Source: Luteolibacter sp.
GTDB lineage: Bacteria; Verrucomicrobiota; Verrucomicrobiia; Verrucomicrobiales; Akkermansiaceae
Length of the DNA: 64,000 bases
Assembly: GCA_030696085.1 (NCBI GenBank)
Contig: JAUYNL010000104.1
Span: 1-64,000, forward strand
Direction: 5' to 3'
Shown: positions 8,846-16,881 of the stretch, in pieces
Position numbering within the stretch: position 1 is the stretch's first letter
Layout of the letters: each line of letters opens with the position of its first letter
Translations under genes and position numbers: made by a program
The notes under the pieces: generated by a model
Told to the model about the DNA's origin: nothing
The model's database searches: none
The model's input: the letters and a program-made list of their open reading frames with translations, nothing else

Positions 8846-9219
8846 TTCCCACCAAACAATGCGCGGAATGTGGGAAATCATTCACTTGCGGGAGTTCCTC
8901 CGGCTCCTGCTGGTGCGCCGGATTTCCGGCGATCATGCCTGCGGATTTTTCCCGTGATTGTCGTTGTCCGGACTGCCTGGCGCCGGCCATCGGCCGGATG
9001 ATTGAGAAATGCCTCGCCGCCTTGTCACACGAGGAGGCGTTGCGGCTTGCCGCCACGCAGAATCCTTCCTTCCGCCCCATCGAGCATATCGACTACACCA
9101 TCGAGCAAGGCAACCTGGTCTTCACCCGATGGTATCTGCTCAAGCAGGGAAAATGCTGCGACAACGGTTGCCGGAGCTGCCCCTATCCAGCCACCGGAAC
9201 ACGCCCTGGCCAATCCTGA
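8842..9219 (+). CDS. Cysteine-rich protein: CWC-type zinc module plus DUF5522-type module
   Basis: 125 residues. The N-terminal half matches the Cys-rich CWC pattern (KQCAECGKSFTCG, then CWCAGFP, then CRCPDC), presumably a metal site. The C-terminal half matches DUF5522 (GNLVFTRWYLLKQGKCC, then NGCRSCPYP). In many bacteria the two modules are separate neighbouring proteins; here they are one chain. The ATG overlaps the stop of the preceding membrane protein gene. Eleven or more cysteines suggest binding of zinc or Fe-S, but no biochemical role is known to me for either family. Residues 1-40 and 75-120 are the conserved parts, joined by a helical linker (IGRMIEKCLAALSHEEALRL). Confidence 0.75.
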   Translation: MIPTKQCAECGKSFTCGSSSGSCWCAGFPAIMPADFSRDCRCPDCLAPAIGRMIEKCLAALSHEEALRLAATQNPSFRPIEHIDYTIEQGNLVFTRWYLLKQGKCCDNGCRSCPYPATGTRPGQS

Positions 9220-9266
9220 CACGGATCCAACCTTGATGCCTCCCCATTTCCTGCTACCCGTTCGTC

Positions 9267-10685
9267 ATGGATCACTCGGGTAACGGTGAATGCGCCCGCC
9301 GCGACTGGCTCAAATCCGCAGGACTCGGCACGGCCGCCCTGATGGCAGGCGGACAGGCCCGCGCCCAATCACCCGCACCCATTGCGGAAAAAGTCCGGGG
9401 CGTGGTTTTCATGGTCTCGGATGGCATGAGCCCCGGCGTGCTCACCCTGGCCCAGTCCTATTCCATGCTCACCCGCAAACGCGGCACGCGGTGGTGGGAT
9501 TTGATCAATGAGCGCAGCTCCGTGCGCGGTCTGATGGACACGGCATCCGCGAACTCAATGGTCACGGATTCCGCCGCAGCCTCGTCCTCATGGGGCGGCG
9601 GACAACGCGTGAACAACGGGGCTATCAACACCTCTCCGGATGGTAGGGAAATCACCCCCATCGCCGCTGTCCTGAAAAAGAACCGCAAGGCGCGCATCGG
9701 CCTGGTGACCACCGCCACCGTGACCCATGCCACGCCGGCCGGCTTCGCATCGTCCGTGCCCGCTAGGGCGAATGAAAACGCGATCTCCCCGCAATACCTC
9801 GAGCGCGTGGATGTGATCCTGGGCGGTGGCTCCGAGTATTTCGAGGCGAAAACCCGCCCGGACAAACGGGACCTGCGGGCGGATTTCTCGAAAGCCGGCT
9901 ATCAGATCGTCCATGACCGCGGCCAGATGCTCGCCGCGCGCGGAGGGAAGCTGCTAGGCACCTTCACAGCGGGCCATCTGCCGTTTTCCATCGACCGCGA
10001 CCACAGCGAAAAACTCGCCGCCCGCGTCCCCACCCTCACGGAAATGGCCGGCGCGGCGCTGTCCCGTTTTCTTGCGGACGACAAGCCCTTCCTGCTCCAG
10101 GTCGAGGGCGCTCGCATCGACCACGCCGCGCACCTCAATGACATCGGAGCCCTGTTGGGCGACCAACTCGCCTTCGATGACGCGCTCGCCTCCGTTCTGG
10201 GAATGATTGCCGGGCGCGGCGACATCCTGGTGGTCGTCACCAGCGATCACGGCAATTCGAATCCAGGTCTCAACGGCATGGGAAATGGTTATGGTGAGAG
10301 CACCCAGCGTTTCGAGCGCATCACCCGTTTCGCCGGCTCGCACGAGCGGATTTTCGCCGAATGGGCCGGCATCAGGAATGGCGATGCCGGGCAGCTATCC
10401 TCCCTGGTCAAGCGTCACCTGAACCTCACTTTGAAAGCCGAAGAGATCGAGGCGCTGACCGCCATCCTGGCCAAACGCGATGTCACCGAGTGGAACCACC
10501 AGCTTGCAAAACCCGAAGGATTGTTAGGACAATTCCTCGGCAACCACACCGGCATCGGCTGGACCGGCACCACCCATACGGCGGATCCCACGCTGGTCTC
10601 CGCCATCGGTCCACAGGCGGAGCGCTTCGCCGGCATGGTGAGAAACTCGGATGTCTTCGGACACCTGTTGGAAATGCTCGGCTAA
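9267..10685 (+). CDS. Tat-exported alkaline phosphatase (PhoA superfamily)
   Basis: 472 residues. A twin-arginine signal is visible at the N-terminus (ARRDWLKSAGLG, Ala-rich stretch, ARAQ), so the enzyme should be exported folded. It releases phosphate from monoesters in the periplasm. Family residues are visible: first metal Asp in VSDGMS, nucleophile Ser in VTDSAAASS, THATPAGF, EGARIDHAAH, SDHGN, and the late metal His in GWTGTTHTAD. Length is typical. The gene stands alone, 47 bases after the Cys-rich protein gene, with panC 52 bases downstream on the same strand. No Pho box could be recognised with confidence, so phosphate regulation is unproven. Confidence 0.93.
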   Translation: MDHSGNGECARRDWLKSAGLGTAALMAGGQARAQSPAPIAEKVRGVVFMVSDGMSPGVLTLAQSYSMLTRKRGTRWWDLINERSSVRGLMDTASANSMVTDSAAASSSWGGGQRVNNGAINTSPDGREITPIAAVLKKNRKARIGLVTTATVTHATPAGFASSVPARANENAISPQYLERVDVILGGGSEYFEAKTRPDKRDLRADFSKAGYQIVHDRGQMLAARGGKLLGTFTAGHLPFSIDRDHSEKLAARVPTLTEMAGAALSRFLADDKPFLLQVEGARIDHAAHLNDIGALLGDQLAFDDALASVLGMIAGRGDILVVVTSDHGNSNPGLNGMGNGYGESTQRFERITRFAGSHERIFAEWAGIRNGDAGQLSSLVKRHLNLTLKAEEIEALTAILAKRDVTEWNHQLAKPEGLLGQFLGNHTGIGWTGTTHTADPTLVSAIGPQAERFAGMVRNSDVFGHLLEMLG

Positions 10686-10737
10686 CGGAATGGTATTCCC
10701 GGTTGCGGGCCGGCTGGAATGATGGCATTTGAGTCCC

Positions 10738-11580
10738 ATGAGAGTTGTGGAAACGGGCGCGGAATTGCGGGAAGTCTTGTTGGAATATGCCGGGCTGGCG
10801 GGCCGGCGGGTGCTGGTGCCCACCATGGGCGCGCTGCACCACGGGCACCTCGAGCTCGTGAGGCTGGCGCGCGAAGCGGCAGGGCCGGGCGGCACGGTGA
10901 TCGTTTCGATTTTCGTGAACCCGATCCAGTTTGATCGTTCCGCGGATCTGGAGGCTTATCCGCGGCCGCTGGAGAGCGATCTTGAGAAATGCCTGGCCGC
11001 CGGAGTGGATGTGGTGTTCCTGCCGGATCGCCAAAGCATGTATTTTCCGGACCGTTCGACCACAGTGACCGAGTCGCTGCTGTCCAGCGGACTCTGCGGG
11101 GCCACGCGGCCCGGGCATTTCGACGGCGTCTGCACGGTGGTGCTGAAGTTGTTCCTGCTCAGCGGCTGCCACGCAGCGGTATTCGGAGAAAAGGATTTCC
11201 AACAACTCGCCATCATCCGCCGCATGGTCAGGGATCTGGACGTGCCGGTGGAAATCATCGAATGCCCGACGGTGAGGGAATCCGACGGGCTTGCCATGTC
11301 ATCGCGCAACGTGCGCCTCACCTCCAAGCAACGTGCCGACGCCCCGCGGATCCGCCGCGTCCTCGCCGCAGCCGCCGGGCTGCGCGACGTGGAGGAAATC
11401 CTCGCCTCCGCCCGCAGCGGGATCGAGGCCTCGCCGCTCGCGCGCATCGATTACCTCTCTCTGGTGGATGCGGAAACCTTGCAGCCCGTGACCCGCCTCG
11501 AGCGACCGGCGGTTCTGGCGGCGGCGGTGTTTTATGACGAGGTGCGTTTGATCGATCATGTGGGCGTCGCGCCGCTGTGA
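10738..11580 (+). CDS. panC: Pantothenate synthetase
   Basis: 280 residues. Joins pantoate and beta-alanine with ATP hydrolysis to make pantothenate, the precursor of coenzyme A, in the cytosol. Signature parts are present: PTMGALHHGHLELV (HxGH nucleotide motif), SIFVNPIQF, the LCGATRPGHFDGVCTVV segment, GEKDFQQL, and SSRNVRLT near residue 185. The ATG at 10738 is chosen over an upstream TTG because it starts directly at the conserved beta strand (MRVVETG). No other pantothenate gene is in the window. Confidence 0.96.
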   Translation: MRVVETGAELREVLLEYAGLAGRRVLVPTMGALHHGHLELVRLAREAAGPGGTVIVSIFVNPIQFDRSADLEAYPRPLESDLEKCLAAGVDVVFLPDRQSMYFPDRSTTVTESLLSSGLCGATRPGHFDGVCTVVLKLFLLSGCHAAVFGEKDFQQLAIIRRMVRDLDVPVEIIECPTVRESDGLAMSSRNVRLTSKQRADAPRIRRVLAAAAGLRDVEEILASARSGIEASPLARIDYLSLVDAETLQPVTRLERPAVLAAAVFYDEVRLIDHVGVAPL

Positions 11581-11633
11581 CAAGATGCATGCCGGAGCTT
11601 CCCCTCCGCCCGGATTTCTGAAATGAGTTCCGC

Positions 11634-12365
11634 ATGCCCCCTTCCTTGAAACCGCTCGTTTTCCCGCTGCTGGCCATGCTGCTGGCGTCTTGCGCCGCTC
11701 CCGGAATCCGATCCTCCTCCGGTCGGGACGAATGGGGCCACCGCGCGGGACCCAGAGGTTTCAAAACCGTGATCATCGATGCCGGCCACGGCGGCAGCGA
11801 CCCGGGAGCCGTCAGCCGCCATACCCGCCAACTCGAGAAAGACCTCACGCTCGACATGGCCAAGCGCATCCGCGCCGAACTCGGCGGCGGCTTCCGCTGC
11901 ATCCTGATGCGCTCCGATGACACGTTCATCGATCTCGACGAGCGCGTGGCCCGCGCCAAGCGCCACGGTGACGCCATCCTCATCAGCATGCATTTCAACA
12001 GCGGCCCGGCCCACGTCCGCGGACCCGAAACCTATTACTGGCGCGTCGATAGCCACGGGCTTGCGGTGCGCCTGCAACGTGCGATGACCGCCGCCAGCCC
12101 GGCGGAAAGCTCCAACCGCGGGCTCGTCCGCCGCCGCCTGCGCCTCACCCGCAACCCGGAAATCCCCTGCGTCCTGATAGAGGGCGGCTACCTCAGCCAT
12201 TCCGCGGAAAGCCAGCTCATCGCCAATCCCGCATATCGGCGGAAACTCGCCTCCGCCATCGCCTCCGCCATCCGCGGCCAATCCGCCGATGGCGATGCCG
12301 GCACCGGCCCGCTACCCCGCCCTCTCCACGAACCGCCCAGCCGCCCCAGCGACACGCGGGAGTGA
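11634..12365 (+). CDS. N-acetylmuramoyl-L-alanine amidase, lipoprotein (Amidase_3)
   Basis: 243 residues. A lipoprotein signal ends in the lipobox LLASC (Cys about residue 19), so it is likely lipid-anchored. The catalytic domain follows: VIIDAGHGGSDPGA (first zinc His), E in LEKDLTLDMAKRI, the LMRSDDTFIDLDERV segment, ISMHFNSG (second zinc His) and the catalytic Glu in VLIEGGYLSH. It cleaves the amide between MurNAc and the stem peptide, consistent with septum cleavage or wall turnover. The last ~30 residues are Pro/Arg rich and run over a decayed transporter on the opposite strand, so the tail may be an extension after loss of the original stop. Confidence 0.93.
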   Translation: MPPSLKPLVFPLLAMLLASCAAPGIRSSSGRDEWGHRAGPRGFKTVIIDAGHGGSDPGAVSRHTRQLEKDLTLDMAKRIRAELGGGFRCILMRSDDTFIDLDERVARAKRHGDAILISMHFNSGPAHVRGPETYYWRVDSHGLAVRLQRAMTAASPAESSNRGLVRRRLRLTRNPEIPCVLIEGGYLSHSAESQLIANPAYRRKLASAIASAIRGQSADGDAGTGPLPRPLHEPPSRPSDTRE

Positions 12366-12485
12366 TTCGACCGGAAGTTGCCCGCCTTCCGATTTCGCGA
12401 TGACCACTGCGGTGCAGGAATCGCTGTAAATGTTCACCGCCGCGCCCAGCGGCAGCGTGAAACTGGCCACCCGCTTCGAAACGCC
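12312..12485 (-). pseudogene. C-terminal relic of a dicarboxylate/amino acid:cation symporter
   Basis: A short minus-strand frame reads [18 protein letters not shown] followed directly by IYSDSCTAVVIAKSEG. The first part resembles the transmembrane segment 7 motif of the DAACS family (SRFVLPLGATVNMDGT), the second the segment 8 motif (RTTVNVxGDxxxAVVIAKxEG). The stretch between the two motifs is missing; they are joined at the shared VN, as expected from an internal deletion at short homology. No start or remaining helices are present, and the end overlaps the amidase gene. This is read as a decayed gene; the match is by eye only. Confidence 0.45.
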
Positions 12486-12652
12486 GCCGTGAAGGTGGTC
12501 AATCCCAAGGCCGCCGGAATCTGCCAGTGCGCAGCAATGCGTTTCATCCCCGGCAGCCAAGGGAATCCAGCGCCGGAAATCCAGAAACATCGGTGATTTC
12601 CCCGCCCATGCCATCAATCTTACGGGCTGCCAAAAATCCGCTGATTTCCCGG

Positions 12653-12681
12653 TTGACACCCCGAAACCGGCTCCCTAGCTT
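12653..12681 (+). promoter_or_regulatory. Promoter of rplM-rpsI
   Basis: TTGACA at 12653-12658, a 17-base spacer, and TAGCTT at 12676-12681, followed by a run of C residues as discriminator. It lies 52 bases upstream of rplM. The same architecture recurs before tRNA-Thr-tuf, rpsT and rplY. Confidence 0.6.
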
Positions 12682-12733
12682 GCCCCCCCCTTCGCGCACG
12701 CAAAGTGCCCGAGGGTATTTTCCCAAGAAACAC

Positions 12734-13165
12734 ATGAAGACGTTTTCCGCCAAGCCTCACGAAGTCGAGCGCAAGTGGTATGTGATCGACGCCAAGGGCA
12801 AGGTCCTCGGCCAAGTCGCCGTGGAGGCCGCGCGCCTCCTTCGCGGCAAGCACAAACCGACATTCACCACCCATGTGGACACCGGCGATTTCGTCGTGGT
12901 CATCAATGCCGACCAGGTGGTGCTCACCGGTGCCAAGGAAAATGCCAAGATTTACACCCGTTTCTCCGGCTACGTCGGTGGGCAGAAGGTGGAAACCCCG
13001 CGCATCGTCCGCGAGCGCCGCCCGGTCCTGCTCGTGGAGCGTGCCGTCTATGGCATGCTTCCCCACACCCGCCTCGGCAAAGCCCAATACGGCAAGCTCA
13101 AGGTGTATGCCGGCGCCGAGCATCCGCACGAAGCCCAGCAGCCCGTCGCCTACGCCGTCCGCTAA
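12734..13165 (+). CDS. rplM: 50S ribosomal protein L13
   Basis: 143 residues, the normal length. Characteristic segments: [21 protein letters not shown], the [15 protein letters not shown] strand, [31 protein letters not shown] and the [12 protein letters not shown] ending. L13 is an early assembly protein of the large subunit. The ATG at 12734 is used because longer in-frame extensions upstream have no L13 character and cross the promoter. It is followed by rpsI after 21 bases, the usual L13-S9 operon. The leader is A/C rich and lacks a Shine-Dalgarno sequence. Confidence 0.98.
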   Translation: MKTFSAKPHEVERKWYVIDAKGKVLGQVAVEAARLLRGKHKPTFTTHVDTGDFVVVINADQVVLTGAKENAKIYTRFSGYVGGQKVETPRIVRERRPVLLVERAVYGMLPHTRLGKAQYGKLKVYAGAEHPHEAQQPVAYAVR

Positions 13166-13186
13166 TCCACACACTCATTTCCCAAC

Positions 13187-13585
13187 ATGACCGCCACCAC
13201 CACCACTCAAAGCGCCACCGGCCGCCGAAAAACCGCCGTCGCCCGCGTCTGGATGATCGAAGGCACCGGCCAGATCACCATCAATGATCGCCCGTTCGAA
13301 GAATACCTTCCCACCATCGAGCTCCAGAACGCCATCCTCGCCCCCTTCCAAGCGGCATCGGTGATGAACAAGTTTGATCTCAAGGTCGTCGTCAAAGGCG
13401 GTGGCACCCATGCCCAGGCCATTGCGATCCGCCACGCGATTTCCCGCTCGCTCACGCAGGTGGACCCGGAAAACCGCAAGCTCATCAAGCCGCTCGGCTT
13501 CCTGACCCGCGATCCGCGCATGAAGGAACGCAAAAAGTCCGGCCAACCCGGTGCCCGCAAGCGCTTCCAGTTCTCCAAGCGTTGA
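13187..13585 (+). CDS. rpsI: 30S ribosomal protein S9
   Basis: 132 residues. Conserved features: TGRRKTAVARVWM at the N-terminus, GTGQITINDRPFEEYLP, the KGGGTHAQAIAIRHAISRSL helix region, TRDPRMKERKKSGQPGARKR and the C-terminal QFSKR tail, whose last residues reach the P-site tRNA. Second gene of the rplM operon and closed by the hairpin at 13611-13644. Confidence 0.98.
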   Translation: MTATTTTQSATGRRKTAVARVWMIEGTGQITINDRPFEEYLPTIELQNAILAPFQAASVMNKFDLKVVVKGGGTHAQAIAIRHAISRSLTQVDPENRKLIKPLGFLTRDPRMKERKKSGQPGARKRFQFSKR

Positions 13586-13610
13586 TCTGGATCCGCAGCT
13601 TCCCACTTCA

Positions 13611-13644
13611 AAAAAACCGCACCCTTTCCGGGCTGCGGTTTTTT
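13611..13644. terminator. Bidirectional intrinsic terminator between rpsI and cysK
   Basis: AAAAAACCGCA at 13611-13621 pairs with TGCGGTTTTTT at 13634-13644 around a 12-base loop. The A-run and T-run make it usable from both strands, ending the rplM-rpsI transcript and the convergent cysK transcript. Confidence 0.85.
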
Positions 13645-13655
13645 CATAGGGAGGG

Positions 13656-13674
13656 GTGGACACTCCTTGTCCAC
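13656..13674 (-). terminator. Hairpin at the end of cysK
   Basis: GTGGACA at 13656-13662 pairs with TGTCCAC at 13668-13674 around a 5-base loop, 26 bases after the cysK stop. It has no T-run of its own and probably helps the neighbouring bidirectional terminator. Confidence 0.4.
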
Positions 13675-13700
13675 CTGCCCATGGAGCGCGGCGCTGCGGC

Positions 13701-14660
13701 TCAGATCTCGTGTACCGGCAGGTTCGCCACTTCCTCGCGCACCTTTTCCGCCAGCGAGGTGGAGAGGTAGCGTTCGGTGGAGGAGCACCCGACCGTGACG
13801 ATGCGCTTGCCCTTGTACTCCGGGCGCTTGGCGATCTGGATCGCAGCCCAGACATTGGCACCGGTGGAGATGCCGGCCGGCAGGCCTTCGAGTTGGGCAA
13901 GCATCTGCGCGGTGGCGAAGGCGTTCTCGTTGGTGACTTGGATGACCTCGTCCACGATGGCGACGTTGAGGTTTTTAGGGATGAAGCCGGCGCCGATGCC
14001 CTGGATCATGTGTGGCCCTGGCGCACCGCCGGAAATGACCGGGCTGGCGGCTGGCTCCACGGCGAAGATTTTCGCATCGCTGCGAGATTTGAGGACTTCA
14101 CCCACTCCGGTGATCGTGCCACCCGTGCCGACACCGGCGACAAAGGCGTCCACCTGGCCATCGGTGTCGCGCCAGATTTCCTCGGCGGTGGTGTCGCGGT
14201 GGACCTGGGGATTGGCCGGATTTTCAAACTGGCCGGGACCGAATGCGCCGGGAGTTTCATCGAGCAGTTTCTTCGCCATGGCGATGGCACCGTTCATGCC
14301 GCGGGCGCGGGGGGTGAGAACGATCTCGGCGCCCAGCAGGCGCAGCAGCACGCGGCGCTCGATGGACATGCTCTCGGGCATGGTCAGGATGCAGCGGTAG
14401 CCCTTGGTCCGGGCGATGAAGGCCAGCGCGATGCCGGTGTTGCCGGATGTTGGCTCGATGATGAGTCCTCCGGGTTTGAGCGAACCGTCTTTTTCCGCCG
14501 CCTCGATCATTGCCTTGCCGATGCGGTCCTTCACGCTGAAAAGCGGGTTGAAAAACTCCGCCTTCACACAGATCTCGGCATCAAGACCGGTGGTGACGTG
14601 GTTCAGGCGGATGAGCGGGGTGTTGCCGACCGTCGCGGCCATGTTTGCTGCGATTTTCAT
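13701..14660 (-). CDS. cysK: Cysteine synthase A (O-acetylserine sulfhydrylase)
   Basis: 319 residues. PLP enzyme that makes cysteine from O-acetylserine and sulfide. Seen: [11 protein letters not shown], the PLP lysine in [19 protein letters not shown] (substrate-binding loop), the PLP phosphate loop [13 protein letters not shown] and [11 protein letters not shown] near the end. The segment before the PLP lysine reads [11 protein letters not shown] where NPA/NPG-SVKDR is usual, a mild variation. It faces rpsI convergently. A TTGACT box lies about 50 bases upstream of the start (14711-14716). With cysJIH nearby it completes the reduction of sulfate sulfur into cysteine. Confidence 0.96.
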   Translation of the reverse strand: MKIAANMAATVGNTPLIRLNHVTTGLDAEICVKAEFFNPLFSVKDRIGKAMIEAAEKDGSLKPGGLIIEPTSGNTGIALAFIARTKGYRCILTMPESMSIERRVLLRLLGAEIVLTPRARGMNGAIAMAKKLLDETPGAFGPGQFENPANPQVHRDTTAEEIWRDTDGQVDAFVAGVGTGGTITGVGEVLKSRSDAKIFAVEPAASPVISGGAPGPHMIQGIGAGFIPKNLNVAIVDEVIQVTNENAFATAQMLAQLEGLPAGISTGANVWAAIQIAKRPEYKGKRIVTVGCSSTERYLSTSLAEKVREEVANLPVHEI

Positions 14661-14814
14661 GATGGGTGAAAATGAGTTGATGCGTGGGAATCTGCCGAAT
14701 CTGGTGTTGGAGTCAAGGCATGAGGGCGCTTAAATCATCAAGGGAGCCAGAGTGGCGCGTTTGATTTCCCGGGAGACCTCCTCCTCCGCCAATATCCGCA
14801 TGAATCCAAAACAT

Positions 14815-14846
14815 CCAGGGTCTCCCGCATGCGCGGAAGACCCTGG
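14815..14846 (-). terminator. Strong hairpin behind the PEP-CTERM protein gene
   Basis: CCAGGGTCT at 14815-14823 pairs with AGACCCTGG at 14838-14846, and the stem continues as CCGC/GCGG after one mismatch, giving a 13-pair stem with a four-base loop. On the minus strand it is followed by ATGTTTTGG, a weak T-tract. It lies 24 bases after the stop of the PEP-CTERM gene. Confidence 0.7.
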
Positions 14847-14869
14847 AAGGGAAGGGGATTTGGTGTTTG

Positions 14870-15550
14870 CTATGAGCGGTGGCGGCGAAGCAGCGCCAGC
14901 AGCCCCACAGCACCCATGAGTGCTGCGGACGGTTCCGGAACCGCATTGAAATTGTAGGTGATGCTCACTTCGCCCGAAGCGGTTGCCGGATCGATGGCCA
15001 CGGCCGCGCCACCGATCGCGGATGTGTTGAATCCCTGGACACCGTTCGCATCGATCAAGTAAGTTCCCAAGCCGGTGTAGCCGCTCCAGGCAATCTCGTT
15101 GACGTTCCGGGTTTGTCCCGCCGAGACTTCGCTGAAGGATGTGCCGTCGTAGTCGGCTCCGACGCTTTGCACGCCGGGTCCGTCGCCATCGTCCGCACCT
15201 ACGTTCGCGAAATAGACCGAAGTCGCGGCGATTCCATTACCGATCGGCTGGAGGGAGGTATCGATCAGGCTCACAGCAGAGCTCGAAAGCGTGATGGTCA
15301 CGGATTGGTTGATGTTGCCCGACGCAGGCGTTGCGGACTCGTTGTCCACGAAGAGCGAGCCGCCGCTCTTCGTCAGGCTGGTGGTGATGACGATGCTCGT
15401 GAGCGTTCCTAGCGAGGAATCAAACTGGTTGAACGTTAGAGGAGCGGTATCCTCGGGAACGAATGTGAACGTCTTGGTTTGAACGATGCTGGCTGCATGG
15501 CCGACTCCCGCGAGAGACATGGCCAGCAATATGGGATGAAGCGCTTTCAT
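14870..15550 (-). CDS. PEP-CTERM sorted exported protein (choice-of-anchor type)
   Basis: 226 residues. Signal peptide MKALHPILLAMSLAGVGHAA. The body is Ser/Thr/Gly-rich and beta-like; TFTFVPEDTAPLTFNQF and SLGTLTSIVIT resemble the 'choice-of-anchor E' domain. The end shows the sorting signal VPEPSA, a hydrophobic helix (ALMGAVGLLALL) and RRHRS, and then stops, as expected for exosortase processing. Such proteins are usually attached to the envelope or exopolysaccharide of Verrucomicrobiota. The ATG at 15550 is chosen because it begins the signal peptide; frame upstream is AT-rich and non-coding. The gene stands alone with its own promoter candidate and a strong hairpin behind it. Confidence 0.85.
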   Translation of the reverse strand: MKALHPILLAMSLAGVGHAASIVQTKTFTFVPEDTAPLTFNQFDSSLGTLTSIVITTSLTKSGGSLFVDNESATPASGNINQSVTITLSSSAVSLIDTSLQPIGNGIAATSVYFANVGADDGDGPGVQSVGADYDGTSFSEVSAGQTRNVNEIAWSGYTGLGTYLIDANGVQGFNTSAIGGAAVAIDPATASGEVSITYNFNAVPEPSAALMGAVGLLALLRRHRS

Positions 15551-15969
15551 GGTGATAATAAGATGAGTTGTTGGTAAGGGTGCTGAATAATAGTAGCATA
15601 TAAAGACTTGTTGAAAGTCAGTAGCAACTTGAGGAGAGCTATTCTGAAACATCCAAATGACAAGATTTTTTTTAAATAAGCAAAATACGGTTAGCCTGAA
15701 TGAAATAGACAAATCGAAACCCAAATGCTCATGATCTCACGATCCCTGGCAGTCTGGATTTTTAAAATCCACTTAAAATGAGCCCATTAGATTTCAGGCA
15801 TGATAAAATATGCGGAATATCAGATAGCTTTCCAACTCCGCATATCCTGCCGGAATATCGAATTGATTGCCCCCAGGAAAATTCCGCCTCACAGCAGAGA
15901 TGTCATTGGATCGAGGACCAATGGTGACGCATCCCGCCGGATTTCCAACCGGAATGTCGAACCGGAGGA
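15551..15969. other. AT-rich intergenic region
   Basis: About 420 bases between the divergent-side start of the PEP-CTERM gene and the end of a short minus-strand gene. GC is clearly lower at 15590-15800. It holds the PEP-CTERM promoter candidate and an imperfect dyad (GGATTTT / AAAATCC at 15756-15770). A plus-strand open frame from 15800 crosses into cysH and lacks protein character. No gene is supported here. Confidence 0.5.
15587..15616 (-). promoter_or_regulatory. Promoter candidate of the PEP-CTERM protein gene
   Basis: On the minus strand TTTCAA (15611-15616), an 18-base spacer and TATTAT (15587-15592), 37 bases before the start codon. The -10 is one base from consensus; the -35 is weak. 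Confidence 0.35.
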
Positions 15970-16098
15970 TCAGTCCGGGGAGGAAGCGTTATTGTCCGCA
16001 ATCATGTCACGAATTTTTCCGATGTCCGCGCCGAACATGCCGTACTTGAAGCGTGCCTGTTTGAGCATGCGGCTCGCTTTGCCGCTCATCAGGACCAT
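15970..16098 (-). CDS. Unrecognised 42-residue basic protein behind cysH
   Basis: A short minus-strand frame starts at 16098, 36 bases after the cysH stop, and ends with TGA at 15970. The product has a basic N-terminal half (MSGKASRMLKQARFKYG) and a mixed C-terminal half (MFGADIGKIRDMIADNN) that could form one amphipathic helix. An in-frame stop lies five codons before the start, so this is the full frame. Codon choice (GGC, GCG, CGC, ATC) matches the neighbouring housekeeping genes, and it is co-oriented with cysJ-cysI-cysH. I do not recognise the family. ATG at 16089 is an alternative start. Confidence 0.45.
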   Translation of the reverse strand: MVLMSGKASRMLKQARFKYGMFGADIGKIRDMIADNNASSPD

Positions 16099-16134
16099 GA
16101 GCAACAGTCCTCACCAGGTGTTCGGAACAGATGC

Positions 16135-16878
16135 TCAGATCTGGAAGTCCGAGCTGCTGGAATCAATGTGCAGGCCGCATTCGTATTTCTGGCCGTTGAA
16201 GCGGGTGGACTCCGCTTCACCATTCTCGGCGGGGCGGGTGCTGTGCCAGTCTCCCATGGTGAGGTAGCCCTGCTCGGCGAGCGGATGGCGCGGCAGGTCG
16301 TGCTGGCGGAAATAAAGGTCCACCTGGGTGTCCGCCCAATCGAGAATGGGATAGGCCTTGAGGGTTTTCTTCTGGCGCTCGATAAATGGGCGGTCGCTGC
16401 GGGTCTTGGACTGCGAGCGGCGCAGGCCGCTGAGCCAGACATCGGCACCGAGTTCGCGCAGGGCGCGGTTCATCGGCTCGATTTTGGTGAACATGGCGTA
16501 GCGGTCGAGGTCTTCCTGGCCGCCCTCCCAGAGCTTGCCCCACAGTGCTTCCATGCGCGCGGCGGTGACGACTGGCTGATAGATCCTCATGTTGAGTTTT
16601 TCCAACAGACCGGAGAGCTGCTCGATGTAGCGGTAGGTTTCGGGGAACAGGTAGCCGGTATCGATGAAGACGATGGGGATTTTCGGCGCGTGCTCGTGGA
16701 TGAGGTGGAGCATCACCGCAGCCTGCAGGCCGAAGCTGGTGGTGGCGACGAGGCGGTCACCCAGTCGCTCGTACAACAGGCGGATGCGCTCGCCGGCGCG
16801 CAGCGGGGCGACTTCCGTGGAGAGTGCCTGCGGATCGAAATCGGGATCCGCGTGGAATTTGATGGCAGGCAGCGGCAT
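16135..16878 (-). CDS. cysH: Phosphoadenosine phosphosulfate reductase
   Basis: 247 residues. Reduces PAPS (or APS) to sulfite in the cytosol. Seen: TTSFGLQAAVMLHLI (nucleotide/PP-loop region), FIDTGYLFPETYRY, the WLSGLRRSQSKTR segment, and the catalytic YECGLH near the C-terminus. The CC/CxxC pairs that bind the Fe-S cluster in APS reductases are absent, so this is the thioredoxin- or glutaredoxin-dependent, PAPS-type enzyme. The start lies 3 bases after the end of cysI, making cysI and cysH an operon. The ATP sulfurylase and APS kinase genes needed upstream are not in the window. Confidence 0.96.
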   Translation of the reverse strand: MPLPAIKFHADPDFDPQALSTEVAPLRAGERIRLLYERLGDRLVATTSFGLQAAVMLHLIHEHAPKIPIVFIDTGYLFPETYRYIEQLSGLLEKLNMRIYQPVVTAARMEALWGKLWEGGQEDLDRYAMFTKIEPMNRALRELGADVWLSGLRRSQSKTRSDRPFIERQKKTLKAYPILDWADTQVDLYFRQHDLPRHPLAEQGYLTMGDWHSTRPAENGEAESTRFNGQKYECGLHIDSSSSDFQI

Positions 16879-16881
16879 GGT

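Noticed and set aside
12527-12733. Upstream in-frame extension of rplM
   Set aside because: Crosses the TTGACA promoter and has no L13 similarity; the normal start is at 12734.
15800-16267. Plus-strand frame between the PEP-CTERM gene and cysH
   Set aside because: Overlaps cysH and the short minus-strand gene, which have better coding character.
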